A stretch of 64,000 bases of DNA, from the NCBI GenBank assembly GCA_905182355.1, contig CAJJBH010000037.1, positions 42,963 through 106,962 of the forward strand. The letters are read 5' to 3'. The position numbers and the translations under genes were made by a program. This document shows, in pieces, positions 20,990-29,691 of the stretch (the stretch's first letter is position 1; each line of letters starts with the position of its first letter). The DNA is from an uncultured Paracoccaceae bacterium (GTDB lineage Bacteria; Pseudomonadota; Alphaproteobacteria; Rhodobacterales; Rhodobacteraceae). The notes beneath the pieces are model-generated. The model was not told where the DNA came from and made no database searches. It was given only the letters and a program-made list of their open reading frames with translations.

Positions 20990-21918
20990 TAGGCAGCTTT
21001 CTCTTTCGCTGTGGGGCCCTCGTTGTGGCTCCAGAAATAAACGGTTGCGGGCTCTGGTTCCCAAACGCGGGCATTTTCGATCCCCGGCAGGTTCACAAGG
21101 GCGCGGTATTCGGACCCAAAGGCGACGTATTGATCTGTTTCGGCCATCACGGCGGGTTTGCAGGCGATTGGATCACGCACCACGCCAAAACCGTCTTTGG
21201 TGCCAACGACGAAGGTAAAGAAACCGTCAAGGTCTTCAAGTGCGCTTTCCATGGCTTCGCCCAATGTCGCGCCTTCTTGCATTTTCCATGTCAGGTAGGC
21301 CGCACCAACTTCGGTGTCGTTTTCTGTTTCAATGTGGACACCTTCGCGGCGTAGGCGGCGGCGTAGGGAATTGTGGTTGGACAGCGATCCGTTGTGAACA
21401 AGGCACTGATCGGGGCCCGTATTAAACGGGTGCGCGCCCATTGTAGTCACGGCTGATTCCGTGGCCATACGGGTGTGGCCAATGCCGTGGGTTCCAGACA
21501 TGGAACGGATGTTGAACCGTTCAGCCACGTCTTTTGGCAACCCGACTTCTTTAAATATTTCAAGGGACTCACCGTGGCTCATCACGCGTACATTCGGGCG
21601 AATGTCTTTAAGCGCGGCGCGGGCTTCGCCAACTTGATCTGATTGCAATTCAAGAACGGCGTGGGTGTCGGTTACCCTAATAGTGACCTTGCCTTTGACC
21701 AGTTTACGCAAATCAGTGTCCAGCTTGGCAAAGTCTTCATCTGGTGTATCAGATTGAACTGTTAGTTTGGCATTGCCTGCGGTTTCAGCGCCATAAATAG
21801 CAATACCCGCACTGTCGGGTCCACGATCTGTCATGGTCACCAACATATCGGTCAACATGTCGCCCAGTATAGGTTCTAGCGATGGGTCTTTAAGAAATAG
21901 TCCAACAATACCGCACAT
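20989..21918 (-). CDS. mgsA: Class II glutamine amidotransferase (MgsA / GlxB type)
   Basis: MCGIVGLF N-terminal catalytic Cys; GHTRMATESAVTTMGAHPF. Confidence 0.75.
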   Translation of the reverse strand: MCGIVGLFLKDPSLEPILGDMLTDMLVTMTDRGPDSAGIAIYGAETAGNAKLTVQSDTPDEDFAKLDTDLRKLVKGKVTIRVTDTHAVLELQSDQVGEARAALKDIRPNVRVMSHGESLEIFKEVGLPKDVAERFNIRSMSGTHGIGHTRMATESAVTTMGAHPFNTGPDQCLVHNGSLSNHNSLRRRLRREGVHIETENDTEVGAAYLTWKMQEGATLGEAMESALEDLDGFFTFVVGTKDGFGVVRDPIACKPAVMAETDQYVAFGSEYRALVNLPGIENARVWEPEPATVYFWSHNEGPTAKEKAA

Positions 21919-21996
21919 GTTCAGAATCCTTTTTGTCGGGGCATAGCGTTTGTACCGAGGTTAGCACGGAAATTCCCGTGGTCAACCACAGGAAAC

Positions 21997-22015
21997 AAAT
22001 ATTACTGTTGGTAAT
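21997..22015 (-). promoter_or_regulatory. Candidate operator upstream of mgsA (AAATATTACTGTTGGTAAT)
   Basis: Perfect dyad ATTAC-N5-GTAAT; the 13-mer AACAGTAATATTT on the opposite strand recurs upstream of amt at 23692-23704. Confidence 0.5.
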
Positions 22016-22020
22016 TGAAA

Positions 22021-22057
22021 AAGGGGGCGCACAAGTGCCCGCCCCCTTAGTTTTTTT
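22021..22057. terminator. Bidirectional terminator-like hairpin between small ORF/amt and mgs operons
   Basis: AAGGGGGCG...CGCCCCCTT with T-runs on both strands. Confidence 0.75.
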
Positions 22058-22063
22058 AGTGGA

Positions 22064-22279
22064 TCAATAGCGATCTATGGCTTTTTTAATCGCTTCAGGG
22101 TCGCCCGATTTGCGTGCGGCCTCCAGTTCAGCGCTTTCGCTTCTGAACTGGATAATGTGCCACCCAATCCAGAACGCCACACCCACAACTGTCATGGCGA
22201 CTTCCCAGCCTTGGAAGGGGTAAATCGCCCCAACGTCGGCCATGTCGACGGCCCAGTCTTTGTATCCGATTGTAGACAA
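22064..22279 (-). CDS. Small single-TM protein downstream of amt
   Basis: 71 aa; MSTIGYKDWAVDMADVGAIYPFQGWEVAMTVVGVAFWIGWHIIQF; 11 bp after amt. Confidence 0.75.
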   Translation of the reverse strand: MSTIGYKDWAVDMADVGAIYPFQGWEVAMTVVGVAFWIGWHIIQFRSESAELEAARKSGDPEAIKKAIDRY

Positions 22280-22290
22280 AGTGATGCTCC

Positions 22291-23652
22291 TTATTCCGCT
22301 GGCATTGCAGCTTTGGTTGCTGCGTTGATATCGGCGATCGCAGTTTCGTAGGTATGCTGTTCTCCAAGGTCGAGACCCTGAATTTCAACTTCCAAGGGGA
22401 TGCGTAGAATGCCCATAGACGACTGAATTTTGGATATGATGTATGCAGGCAAGAAGCCCAACAAACCAAACATAATCAAAGCGCCGATGATTTGGCCAAG
22501 TGGATTGACTGCTGCGTAACCTTCAAATGGTGACGACGGTGCGCCCCAAAGAACGAAACCTGCGATGATCAAACCAACGACACCAGCATAGCCGTGTACC
22601 GCAACCGCCCCAACTGCATCGTCTATCTTGAACTTACGCTCAACATAGTAGTGCAGTTTGTAAACGATAACGACGCCCACAGCCCCAATGATCATGGCCT
22701 GAATAGGGTGATACAAATCGTTCCCTGCAGAGGCGGTGATAATGCCAGCCAGACCACCCGAAAGTGTCCAGAACGCATCGCCTTTTGAGACGACATAGGC
22801 TGCCATGAGGCCACCCGACAAAGACATCAAGAAGTTAAAGGTGATTGCCGACAGTGATGTTGGTGCCAAATAGATATTTGTGGCAGTCCAAGTTGTCCCG
22901 ATTATTTGGCCATCGATAACTTCAGGTGAAATCAAAGGTACGTTACATGCGGCGTAAAAGCCCCAGAACCCAGTATAGATCAACAAAATGCCAACCGCGA
23001 GCATCCAAGAGTTGTGTGGTGGAATATCACGCGGTGTCCCATCGGCGGCAAATTTGCCAATCCGTGGCCCAAGCACAACAATCACACCAAGGGCGTATCC
23101 ACCTGCGATCGCGTGGATAACGCCAGACGCATAGGCGTCGTGATAGCCCAAAACTTTGACCATCCAGCCATCCCAGTGCCAACCCCAAGCCGCGTCAACG
23201 ATCCAGAAGAATGAACCGATCGCAACTGCGTGCATCCAAAGCGCGGAGGACCGAATACGTTCGATAACGGCTCCAGAAACGATCGAAGCAGCTGTCCATG
23301 AGAACAACAAGAACGCGGCCCAGAACACACCAGTGATGCGGTCGTCCATGTTGGTGCCCATGTTCTCTGACCATGGTGTGTAGGCTGTTGCGGCCTCAAG
23401 GCTGATACCGCCCATGCCTGGAAACGCATTGGGGAAGGCCCAATAAATCCACCATCCAAAGAGGAAGAAGGTAACCGTGACCAATGGAATGATCATGATG
23501 TTCTTCATCAATGTGTGCATGTGGTTCTTACGTCGACTTGCGCCGACTTCGTATAAGCAAAACCCGACATGGATTAAGAACATAAAGACCACGGTGACCC
23601 AGTAGTAAAACTCGGTAAACACTGTGGTAAGTGCATTAAGATTGCCGTCCAC
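22291..23652 (-). CDS. amt: Ammonium/methylammonium transporter family protein
   Basis: 453 aa multi-TM; both Amt-type pore histidine regions visible (SGVIHAIAGG, GAVAVHGYAG). Confidence 0.88.
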   Translation of the reverse strand: MDGNLNALTTVFTEFYYWVTVVFMFLIHVGFCLYEVGASRRKNHMHTLMKNIMIIPLVTVTFFLFGWWIYWAFPNAFPGMGGISLEAATAYTPWSENMGTNMDDRITGVFWAAFLLFSWTAASIVSGAVIERIRSSALWMHAVAIGSFFWIVDAAWGWHWDGWMVKVLGYHDAYASGVIHAIAGGYALGVIVVLGPRIGKFAADGTPRDIPPHNSWMLAVGILLIYTGFWGFYAACNVPLISPEVIDGQIIGTTWTATNIYLAPTSLSAITFNFLMSLSGGLMAAYVVSKGDAFWTLSGGLAGIITASAGNDLYHPIQAMIIGAVGVVIVYKLHYYVERKFKIDDAVGAVAVHGYAGVVGLIIAGFVLWGAPSSPFEGYAAVNPLGQIIGALIMFGLLGFLPAYIISKIQSSMGILRIPLEVEIQGLDLGEQHTYETAIADINAATKAAMPAE

Positions 23653-23691
23653 TTTTCAACTCCCTCGTTGAGATAATAGGCATTTTTGCCT

Positions 23692-23704
23692 AACAGTAAT
23701 ATTT
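23692..23704 (-). promoter_or_regulatory. AACAGTAATATTT motif upstream of amt
   Basis: Exact 13-mer shared (opposite strand) with the mgsA upstream region. Confidence 0.5.
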
Positions 23705-23840
23705 TTTTCATTTGATTAAGCGTAGCAATCACGATTCTGTCAACAGTTTGTATGCATCGTTATTCAGCGCGCGGGCCATTTGGAGGCTTAGGGGAGAAAG
23801 ACTGGCGCAAACCTTGCTATTTTCAGAAGACATTCTGTCG

Positions 23841-23904
23841 CAACAAACCGTTACGCCAACAAACCGTTACGTCAACAAACCGTTACGCCAAAAAACCGTC
23901 ACGC
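23841..23904. repeat. Four 16-bp direct tandem repeats (CAACAAACCGTTACGC)
   Basis: Units at 23841, 23857, 23873, 23889; units 1-3 differ only at the last base, unit 4 has two changes. Confidence 0.9.
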
Positions 23905-24052
23905 CAACACATGGAGACGGCTTAAATTGGGAGGTTAAGATTCACGGTTTGACGTCGGGTATGAGGCATCCAACGCAGGTTGGACGGTATGCGATCGTGC
24001 GCTGTCTTTGGACAGATTAACGCTGCAAAAAGACCCGAATTTAGCTTAGAAA

Positions 24053-24712
24053 TTAGGCAGTTTGGGGATAGCTGATGATCGACAGATATCGTGCAGGCAG
24101 CTTTACCAATTTTTCAGGGCCGTGTGGCGCGTCGGCGTCAAAAAACAACGTATCCCCGGGCTTGAGCGCATGAATGTCGTCACCGTGGCGGTAATCAACT
24201 TCACCATCAAGCATGTAGATGGTTTCAATCCCATCGTGTTGGAAGGTGGGGAAAACGTCAGCCTTGTCGGACAGTGTGATGAGATAAGGCTCAACAATCA
24301 CACCTGACGCATTGGACCCGATGTGCCCCAAAAGGTTGTACTGATGATTGGCGCGAGTGCCCGCGCGATCAATCTCAACACCTTCGCCAGATTTGGTGTG
24401 AAAAGCTTGGCGGCTTTCCTCAAATCGGCGGAAAAAACTGGTCAATGGTACACTTAACGCATTTGCCAAAGTCTGTAGCGTGGTCAAAGATGGTGATGTG
24501 TTGCCGTTTTCAATCTTGGACAACATCCCGATAGACAGGCCTGTCATTTGCGAAAGCTCGGCCACGGTCACTTTTTGCTTGTGGCGATATGCGCGAACCT
24601 CGCGCCCGATTGCTACTTCAAGCACCTTTTCGCGATCCCCATCTCGCGTGCTGTGCGGGTCTTGGGTGAGTTGATTGGCAGTTTCGGCACTGATTTTTTC
24701 TATATTCTTCAC
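24053..24712 (-). CDS. XRE family regulator with C-terminal cupin domain
   Basis: HTH (TVAELSQMTGLSIGMLSKIENGNTSPSLTTLQTLA) plus cupin (IETIYMLDGEVDYRHGDDIHALKPGDTLFFDADAPHG). Confidence 0.92.
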   Translation of the reverse strand: MKNIEKISAETANQLTQDPHSTRDGDREKVLEVAIGREVRAYRHKQKVTVAELSQMTGLSIGMLSKIENGNTSPSLTTLQTLANALSVPLTSFFRRFEESRQAFHTKSGEGVEIDRAGTRANHQYNLLGHIGSNASGVIVEPYLITLSDKADVFPTFQHDGIETIYMLDGEVDYRHGDDIHALKPGDTLFFDADAPHGPEKLVKLPARYLSIISYPQTA

Positions 24713-24730
24713 GCGTCACCTACTACAAAG

Positions 24731-24772
24731 CTAAATTAAGAAAGGGCAATTCAGTGTTTGCCTAAATTAAGA
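24731..24772. promoter_or_regulatory. Direct repeat CTAAATTAAGA x2, 31 bp apart, in the divergent regulator promoter
   Basis: 24731-24741 and 24762-24772, between the XRE gene (minus) and the GlxA-type gene (plus). Confidence 0.6.
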
Positions 24773-24811
24773 TGCTATATAAAGCATGATTTTCCTCAGA
24801 GTCGATAACCT

Positions 24812-25810
24812 ATGAATAAGAGTGAAGATATCAACATCGGGTTCCTGATTTTCCCTGGGTTTCCCATGGCATGCCTGACGTCCATGATCGAACCACTTAG
24901 GGCCGCAAACGAGATCGCGGGGCAGGATAGGTTTGCGTGGCAGCTGGTATCTGAGGACGGGCAACGTGTCGTGTCGAGTGCAGGCGTGGCGTTTGAACCT
25001 GATTGCGCGTTATCGGCTGATTTGAAGACGGACGTTTTGTTTTTGTTAAGTGGCCCACCGGCTGTTCCGCAAAACCCAAACCACGCTAATGGAATCCTGC
25101 GCACGTTGGACCGACATGGTGCCGTTTTGGGTGGCATTAGTGGTGGGGTTTTCCCGCTGGTCAGAGCAGGAGTGATGGAGGGGTATAGCTGTTCAGTCCA
25201 TTGGTGCTACGAAGCGGCATTCAGGGGCGAATTCCCCCATATTCGCGCCGTAGAGGATGTGATTGTGACGGACCGCCGTCGATATACCGTCGCGGGGGCT
25301 GCAGCAGCCTTTGATCTTGCCCTGCGTTTTATCGAGGAACGATTGGGCGATGAAATCGCGCACGAGGTGGCATGTTGGTTCCAACATCCACTTATGCGGG
25401 GGGAGGGGGTGCGCCAGCGTGTGCCTTTGCAAACAAGCATTCAATCAGACCTGCCAGATTTGGTCACACGCGCTGTTGAGTTGTTTGCGAAACATTTGAA
25501 TGATCCGATTTCGGTGGCGCAGGTGGCGCATGTTTTGGGGGTTACGCCCAGACAGGTGGAACGGGCCTTTAAAAAGGCCACGGGTCAAAATCCCACACAA
25601 TATTATCGCAGCCTTCGTATGAAAGCTGCGCGTCAATTGGTGCTATATTCCAAAGACAGTATGATCGAAATCGCCACATCTGTGGGCTATGGATCTTCAG
25701 CTCCGCTTTTGAAACATTACCGAACAGCTTTTGGCGTTTCCCCCCAAGAGGATCGCCAGAACATCAACGCATTTCGCGTGCAGGGTCGCTTTTCTGTGCC
25801 GTCAGTTTAG
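24812..25810 (+). CDS. GlxA family AraC-type regulator (DJ-1/PfpI + AraC HTH)
   Basis: 332 aa; N-terminal PfpI-like domain, C-terminal AraC HTH (ISVAQVAHVLGVTPRQVERAFKKATGQNPTQYYRSLRM). Confidence 0.92.
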   Translation: MNKSEDINIGFLIFPGFPMACLTSMIEPLRAANEIAGQDRFAWQLVSEDGQRVVSSAGVAFEPDCALSADLKTDVLFLLSGPPAVPQNPNHANGILRTLDRHGAVLGGISGGVFPLVRAGVMEGYSCSVHWCYEAAFRGEFPHIRAVEDVIVTDRRRYTVAGAAAAFDLALRFIEERLGDEIAHEVACWFQHPLMRGEGVRQRVPLQTSIQSDLPDLVTRAVELFAKHLNDPISVAQVAHVLGVTPRQVERAFKKATGQNPTQYYRSLRMKAARQLVLYSKDSMIEIATSVGYGSSAPLLKHYRTAFGVSPQEDRQNINAFRVQGRFSVPSV

Positions 25811-25868
25811 GGGCTTTGCCCCCGCCGCTTGTCGCGGCTCCCCCAGGGTATTTTGGCCAAAAGAAGCG
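25809..25868. repeat. Roseobacter-type extragenic hairpin/terminator element, copy 1
   Basis: GGGGCTTTGCCCC + GCCGCTTGTCGCGGC + TCCCCCAGGGTATTTTGGCCAAAAGAAG. Confidence 0.6.
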
Positions 25869-25883
25869 GGAAGTCGGGCGCGT

Positions 25884-26444
25884 TTATCTCGCTGACGACA
25901 TGGCGGTGATAATTGCATGATGCAATGATCCGGCTGAAGCACGCGGCCCATAAATTCCGAAATGATCAGCAGATATATGACGCACAAAGCACCCTAAGTG
26001 ATGGATGCTGCTGCGACTGACTGCATCAACGGCCATCTGTCGTGTGTTCAAATTGCATAGCAATTCCATGACATTAAGCACGTTTTCGCCACTCACATCG
26101 AAACGCGTCCATGCGTCGGTTTGTTCGGCGACAGACGCATGGTCTTTTGTCAGTGCCTTAAGCTGCGCTGCAAGGTCTTCGTGACTGTCAAATGGGGCCT
26201 CAACCATCCATTGATCTGGGCCCATCCAAAATATGGTGAGTGTTTTAGAAGCAACCAGCCCAACATCAGGTGCGGTCAAACCAACAGCTTTTTTCAAAGC
26301 TGTTTTGGTCTGGCCTTCGTGTTTTAACCGTGCCGTGACAGATGCGAGTGCCACTTCTGGCACCTCGCGGCATGTTACGCCCCCAATGGTTTCTACGCGG
26401 GGCTCTGAGCCGCCTAAAGCTGTGATGGGTGTTAGGCTATGCAT
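25884..26444 (-). CDS. soxG: Sarcosine oxidase / N-methylglutamate dehydrogenase gamma subunit-like (cluster 1)
   Basis: Start MHSLTPITALGG at 26444; SoxG-like protein directly after the alpha subunit. Confidence 0.75.
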   Translation of the reverse strand: MHSLTPITALGGSEPRVETIGGVTCREVPEVALASVTARLKHEGQTKTALKKAVGLTAPDVGLVASKTLTIFWMGPDQWMVEAPFDSHEDLAAQLKALTKDHASVAEQTDAWTRFDVSGENVLNVMELLCNLNTRQMAVDAVSRSSIHHLGCFVRHISADHFGIYGPRASAGSLHHAIITAMSSAR

Positions 26445-26448
26445 TGAT

Positions 26449-29394
26449 TTAACCACGGACACGTTCCCCCTCGGGATCAACAAAATGGGCAGATACAATT
26501 TCGACGTCTACGGTTAGATCGGTAAGCGGTGAAACAAGGCGCATCTTTTCGCCCTGTCGATTGCCACCGTCTTTCAACATCCCCAACCCGATCATCGAAC
26601 TTAATGTCGGCGAGAAGGCGGCGGATGTGACGTATCCCTGATCATGGGCGGCGTCCACTGGACCATCTGCCGCCATTAAGTGACCACCAGAAGTGATTTT
26701 ATCTGCGGGATCAAGAGGTTGAATGCCAACTTGCATCAACGCATTTTCTTCGTTCATGCCTGCACGTTCGGACAAAGTACTGCCGATGCTGTCCTTTTTC
26801 TTGGACACCATCCGACCCATTCCAAGGTTCAAAGCACTGGTTGTGCCGTTCAACTCATTCCCGGCCGCGTGACCCTTTTCGATACGCATAACGCCCAAGG
26901 CCTCAGTCCCATAGGGTGTGACGTTGAACTCTTCACCTACGTCCATCAAACGGCGCATCAGCGCGTCGCCATAGCGTGATGGCACAGCAATTTCGAACGC
27001 CAATTCGCCAGAGAACGAGATGCGGAACAGTCGCGCCCGCAACCCGCCGCAAACCGTGATGTTGCCACAACCCATGAAAGGGAAAGCTTCGTTCGAGATG
27101 TCGAATTCGGGATCAACAATCTTTTGCAACAACGCGCGTGAATTGGGGCCTGCGACGGCATATTGCGCCCATGCTTCGGTCGTCGAGATCAGCTGAACAT
27201 CCAAATCAGGATACAAGCATTGGCGCACAAATTCGAGGTGTTGATAAACGGCGGCGGCTTTGGCGGTGGTGGTGGTGACTACAAAATGATCCTCTGCCAA
27301 TCGGCCTGCCGTTCCGTCATCCATCGCGATGCCGTCTTCGCGCAACATCAACCCATAACGTACCTTGCCAACAGCAAGTTTTGCGAAGGCGTTACAGTAA
27401 ACTTTATTTAGGAAAGTAGCTGCATCGCTGCCTTGCACGTCGATTTTTCCCAATGTGGTGCAGTCGCAAACGCCAACTGACGCGCGTGTTGCCGTGACTT
27501 CGCGGTCGACAGATTCACGCCAATGGGTCTCGCCTGCAATTGGGAACCATTGGGCACGTAGCCAGTTGCCCACTTCGACAAACACCGCGCCACGTTCTTT
27601 TGCCCAGTAATGTGATGGTGTCAGGCGGGTAGGGTGGAATTCTTTGCCCCGCATACGCCCTGCCAGAACACCGATGGATGTCGGTGTGTAAGGTGGGCGG
27701 AATATTGTGGTGCCAACTTCGGGGATCGATTTGCCAGCCAGTTCGGCCATGATCGCAAGGCCACCCATGTTTGACGTTTTGCCCTGATCGGTTGCCATGC
27801 CAAGCGTGGTGTAACGTTTAAGGTGCTCGACGGATCGAAAGCCTTCCTGGTGGCTTAGCTTCACATCTTTAACGGTCACGTCGTTTTGCTGGTCAAGCCA
27901 TGCGCGGCTGCACCCTTCGACGTACCAGAATGGGGTTTGGGACACTGGTGCGTCTTCTGCCGTTGGTGTTTTGGCGCTGCGCCCCTTCAGGCCCAAGGCT
28001 GCTTTGGCTGCTGCTGCGCCTGTTTTGAGGGCCATGTGTGTGGACAAATCGCCGTTCGCGGCCCCTGTGACTGTCATCCCTGGGGGCAGTGTGCCACCGG
28101 GAACAAATGCCGCCAAGCTTTCGTTCCATGTTGGGCGCCCCCGTTGATGACAGGTCATGTGGACATTGGGGTTCCAGCCGCCAGAGACACCAAGTGCGCC
28201 ACATTCAATTGTGCGTGACGACCCATCAGCCAATTTCACTTCGACAAATTTCACGCCAAGACGGCCCTTGCTGTCGACTACTTGTGCGCCTTGGACCACT
28301 TCATAATCAAGCGAACGTGGTGCATCTGCGCGGCTGTCGATTACGGCGGCGATCTTGACCCCTTTGGCGTGTAAATCGGCCGCGGTGCTATGCCCGTCGT
28401 CATTGTTGGTAAAAATCGTAACACGTTGGGCAGGCGTTGCGGCCCAGCGATTGGCATAAGAGCGCATGGCCGAAGCCAGCATGATGCCCGGGCGATCATT
28501 GTTTTCAAACGCGATAGGACGTTCCGTGGCACCTGCGGCAAGGATGGTTTTGGCTGCATAAATGCGCCACAAGATTTGACGGGGTTTGCCAGCGGCGGGC
28601 ATGATCAGGTGGTCAGATACCCGTTCAACGGCGCCGTAAATGCCATGGTCGAATGCGCCGATAACCGTTGTGCGGGTCATCATGCGCACGTTCGACATTG
28701 CGGACAGTTCGGCAATTGTTGCTTGAACCCAAACGTCGGATGCCTCGTCATTGATTGCGAATGTCTCGCTGTTCAGACGTCCGCCAAATGCAAAGTCTTC
28801 GTCTGCAAGGATCACGTCGCTGCCTGCGCGACCAGCGGTAAGGGCTGCCATCAATCCAGAAGGCCCTGCACCAATGATCAGCAGATCGGTGTGGCGGAAA
28901 CCTTTGTCATATTCGTCGGGGTCATCAAGCAGCGATAGCGATCCAAGACCAGCGGCCTTGCGGATAATCGGCTCGTAGACTTTTTCCCAAAACACCGCAG
29001 GCCACATGAAGGTTTTGTAGTAAAAGCCCGCCGTCAGGAAGTTTGAAAAACGGTCGTTGATCGCCATCGCGTCAAAGGCCAAGGATGGCCAACGGTTCTG
29101 CGATTTAGCGGTCAGCCCCTCATACAACTCTGCCGTCGTGGCGCGGGTGTTGGGTTCTTGGCGATTGCCGCTGCGCAGCTCAACGATTGCATTTGGTTCT
29201 TCAGAACCTGCAGTCAACGGACCCCGTGGGCGGTGATATTTAAACGAGCGGCCCATAAGCCGTACATCGTTGGCAAGCAGCGCGGAAGCAAGTGTGTCAC
29301 CTGCAAACCCGGCATATGACTTACCGTCGAATTTGAAATTTAGCGGTTGGTTGCGGTCGATTTGACCGCCTTCTAAGCGATTGATCTGGCTCAT
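26449..29394 (-). CDS. soxA: Sarcosine oxidase / NMGDH alpha subunit-like (cluster 1)
   Basis: 981 aa; SFKYHRPRG, LIIGAGPSGLMAALTAGRAG, C-terminal GcvT-like domain. Confidence 0.85.
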   Translation of the reverse strand: MSQINRLEGGQIDRNQPLNFKFDGKSYAGFAGDTLASALLANDVRLMGRSFKYHRPRGPLTAGSEEPNAIVELRSGNRQEPNTRATTAELYEGLTAKSQNRWPSLAFDAMAINDRFSNFLTAGFYYKTFMWPAVFWEKVYEPIIRKAAGLGSLSLLDDPDEYDKGFRHTDLLIIGAGPSGLMAALTAGRAGSDVILADEDFAFGGRLNSETFAINDEASDVWVQATIAELSAMSNVRMMTRTTVIGAFDHGIYGAVERVSDHLIMPAAGKPRQILWRIYAAKTILAAGATERPIAFENNDRPGIMLASAMRSYANRWAATPAQRVTIFTNNDDGHSTAADLHAKGVKIAAVIDSRADAPRSLDYEVVQGAQVVDSKGRLGVKFVEVKLADGSSRTIECGALGVSGGWNPNVHMTCHQRGRPTWNESLAAFVPGGTLPPGMTVTGAANGDLSTHMALKTGAAAAKAALGLKGRSAKTPTAEDAPVSQTPFWYVEGCSRAWLDQQNDVTVKDVKLSHQEGFRSVEHLKRYTTLGMATDQGKTSNMGGLAIMAELAGKSIPEVGTTIFRPPYTPTSIGVLAGRMRGKEFHPTRLTPSHYWAKERGAVFVEVGNWLRAQWFPIAGETHWRESVDREVTATRASVGVCDCTTLGKIDVQGSDAATFLNKVYCNAFAKLAVGKVRYGLMLREDGIAMDDGTAGRLAEDHFVVTTTTAKAAAVYQHLEFVRQCLYPDLDVQLISTTEAWAQYAVAGPNSRALLQKIVDPEFDISNEAFPFMGCGNITVCGGLRARLFRISFSGELAFEIAVPSRYGDALMRRLMDVGEEFNVTPYGTEALGVMRIEKGHAAGNELNGTTSALNLGMGRMVSKKKDSIGSTLSERAGMNEENALMQVGIQPLDPADKITSGGHLMAADGPVDAAHDQGYVTSAAFSPTLSSMIGLGMLKDGGNRQGEKMRLVSPLTDLTVDVEIVSAHFVDPEGERVRG

Positions 29395-29678
29395 TTGGAA
29401 CGCCCCAATTTGCGGGCCACATCACGGGCCAGTTCAACATTCGAAATCTCGTGGGTTACTGTGTCGCGGGTCACAACAAGGTAGGACCGATCGCCCCCTT
29501 CGTGAAACCACAGTTCGCGGTGAATACCCGCAGGATTATCGCGCAAATATGCGTATTCATAGAAATCTTGCGCGGCTGTCTCGGATTCCCAATCAGGCCG
29601 TTCAATCATTTTTGCGTCACCCAGATAGGTGAATTCCGCACTGTCGCGTGGGCCAAGGAGGGGGTGATTGATAATCAT
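29391..29678 (-). CDS. soxD: Sarcosine oxidase delta subunit-like, lacking zinc-ligand cysteines (cluster 1)
   Basis: 95 aa MIINHPLLGPRDSAEFTYLGDAK...; SoxD position, no cysteine in the ORF. Confidence 0.8.
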   Translation of the reverse strand: MIINHPLLGPRDSAEFTYLGDAKMIERPDWESETAAQDFYEYAYLRDNPAGIHRELWFHEGGDRSYLVVTRDTVTHEISNVELARDVARKLGRSK

Positions 29679-29691
29679 TTTCTAACGTCCC

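Noticed and set aside
23841-23904. Possible CRISPR array
   Set aside because: Units are 16 bp and directly adjacent, with no unique spacers and no cas genes.
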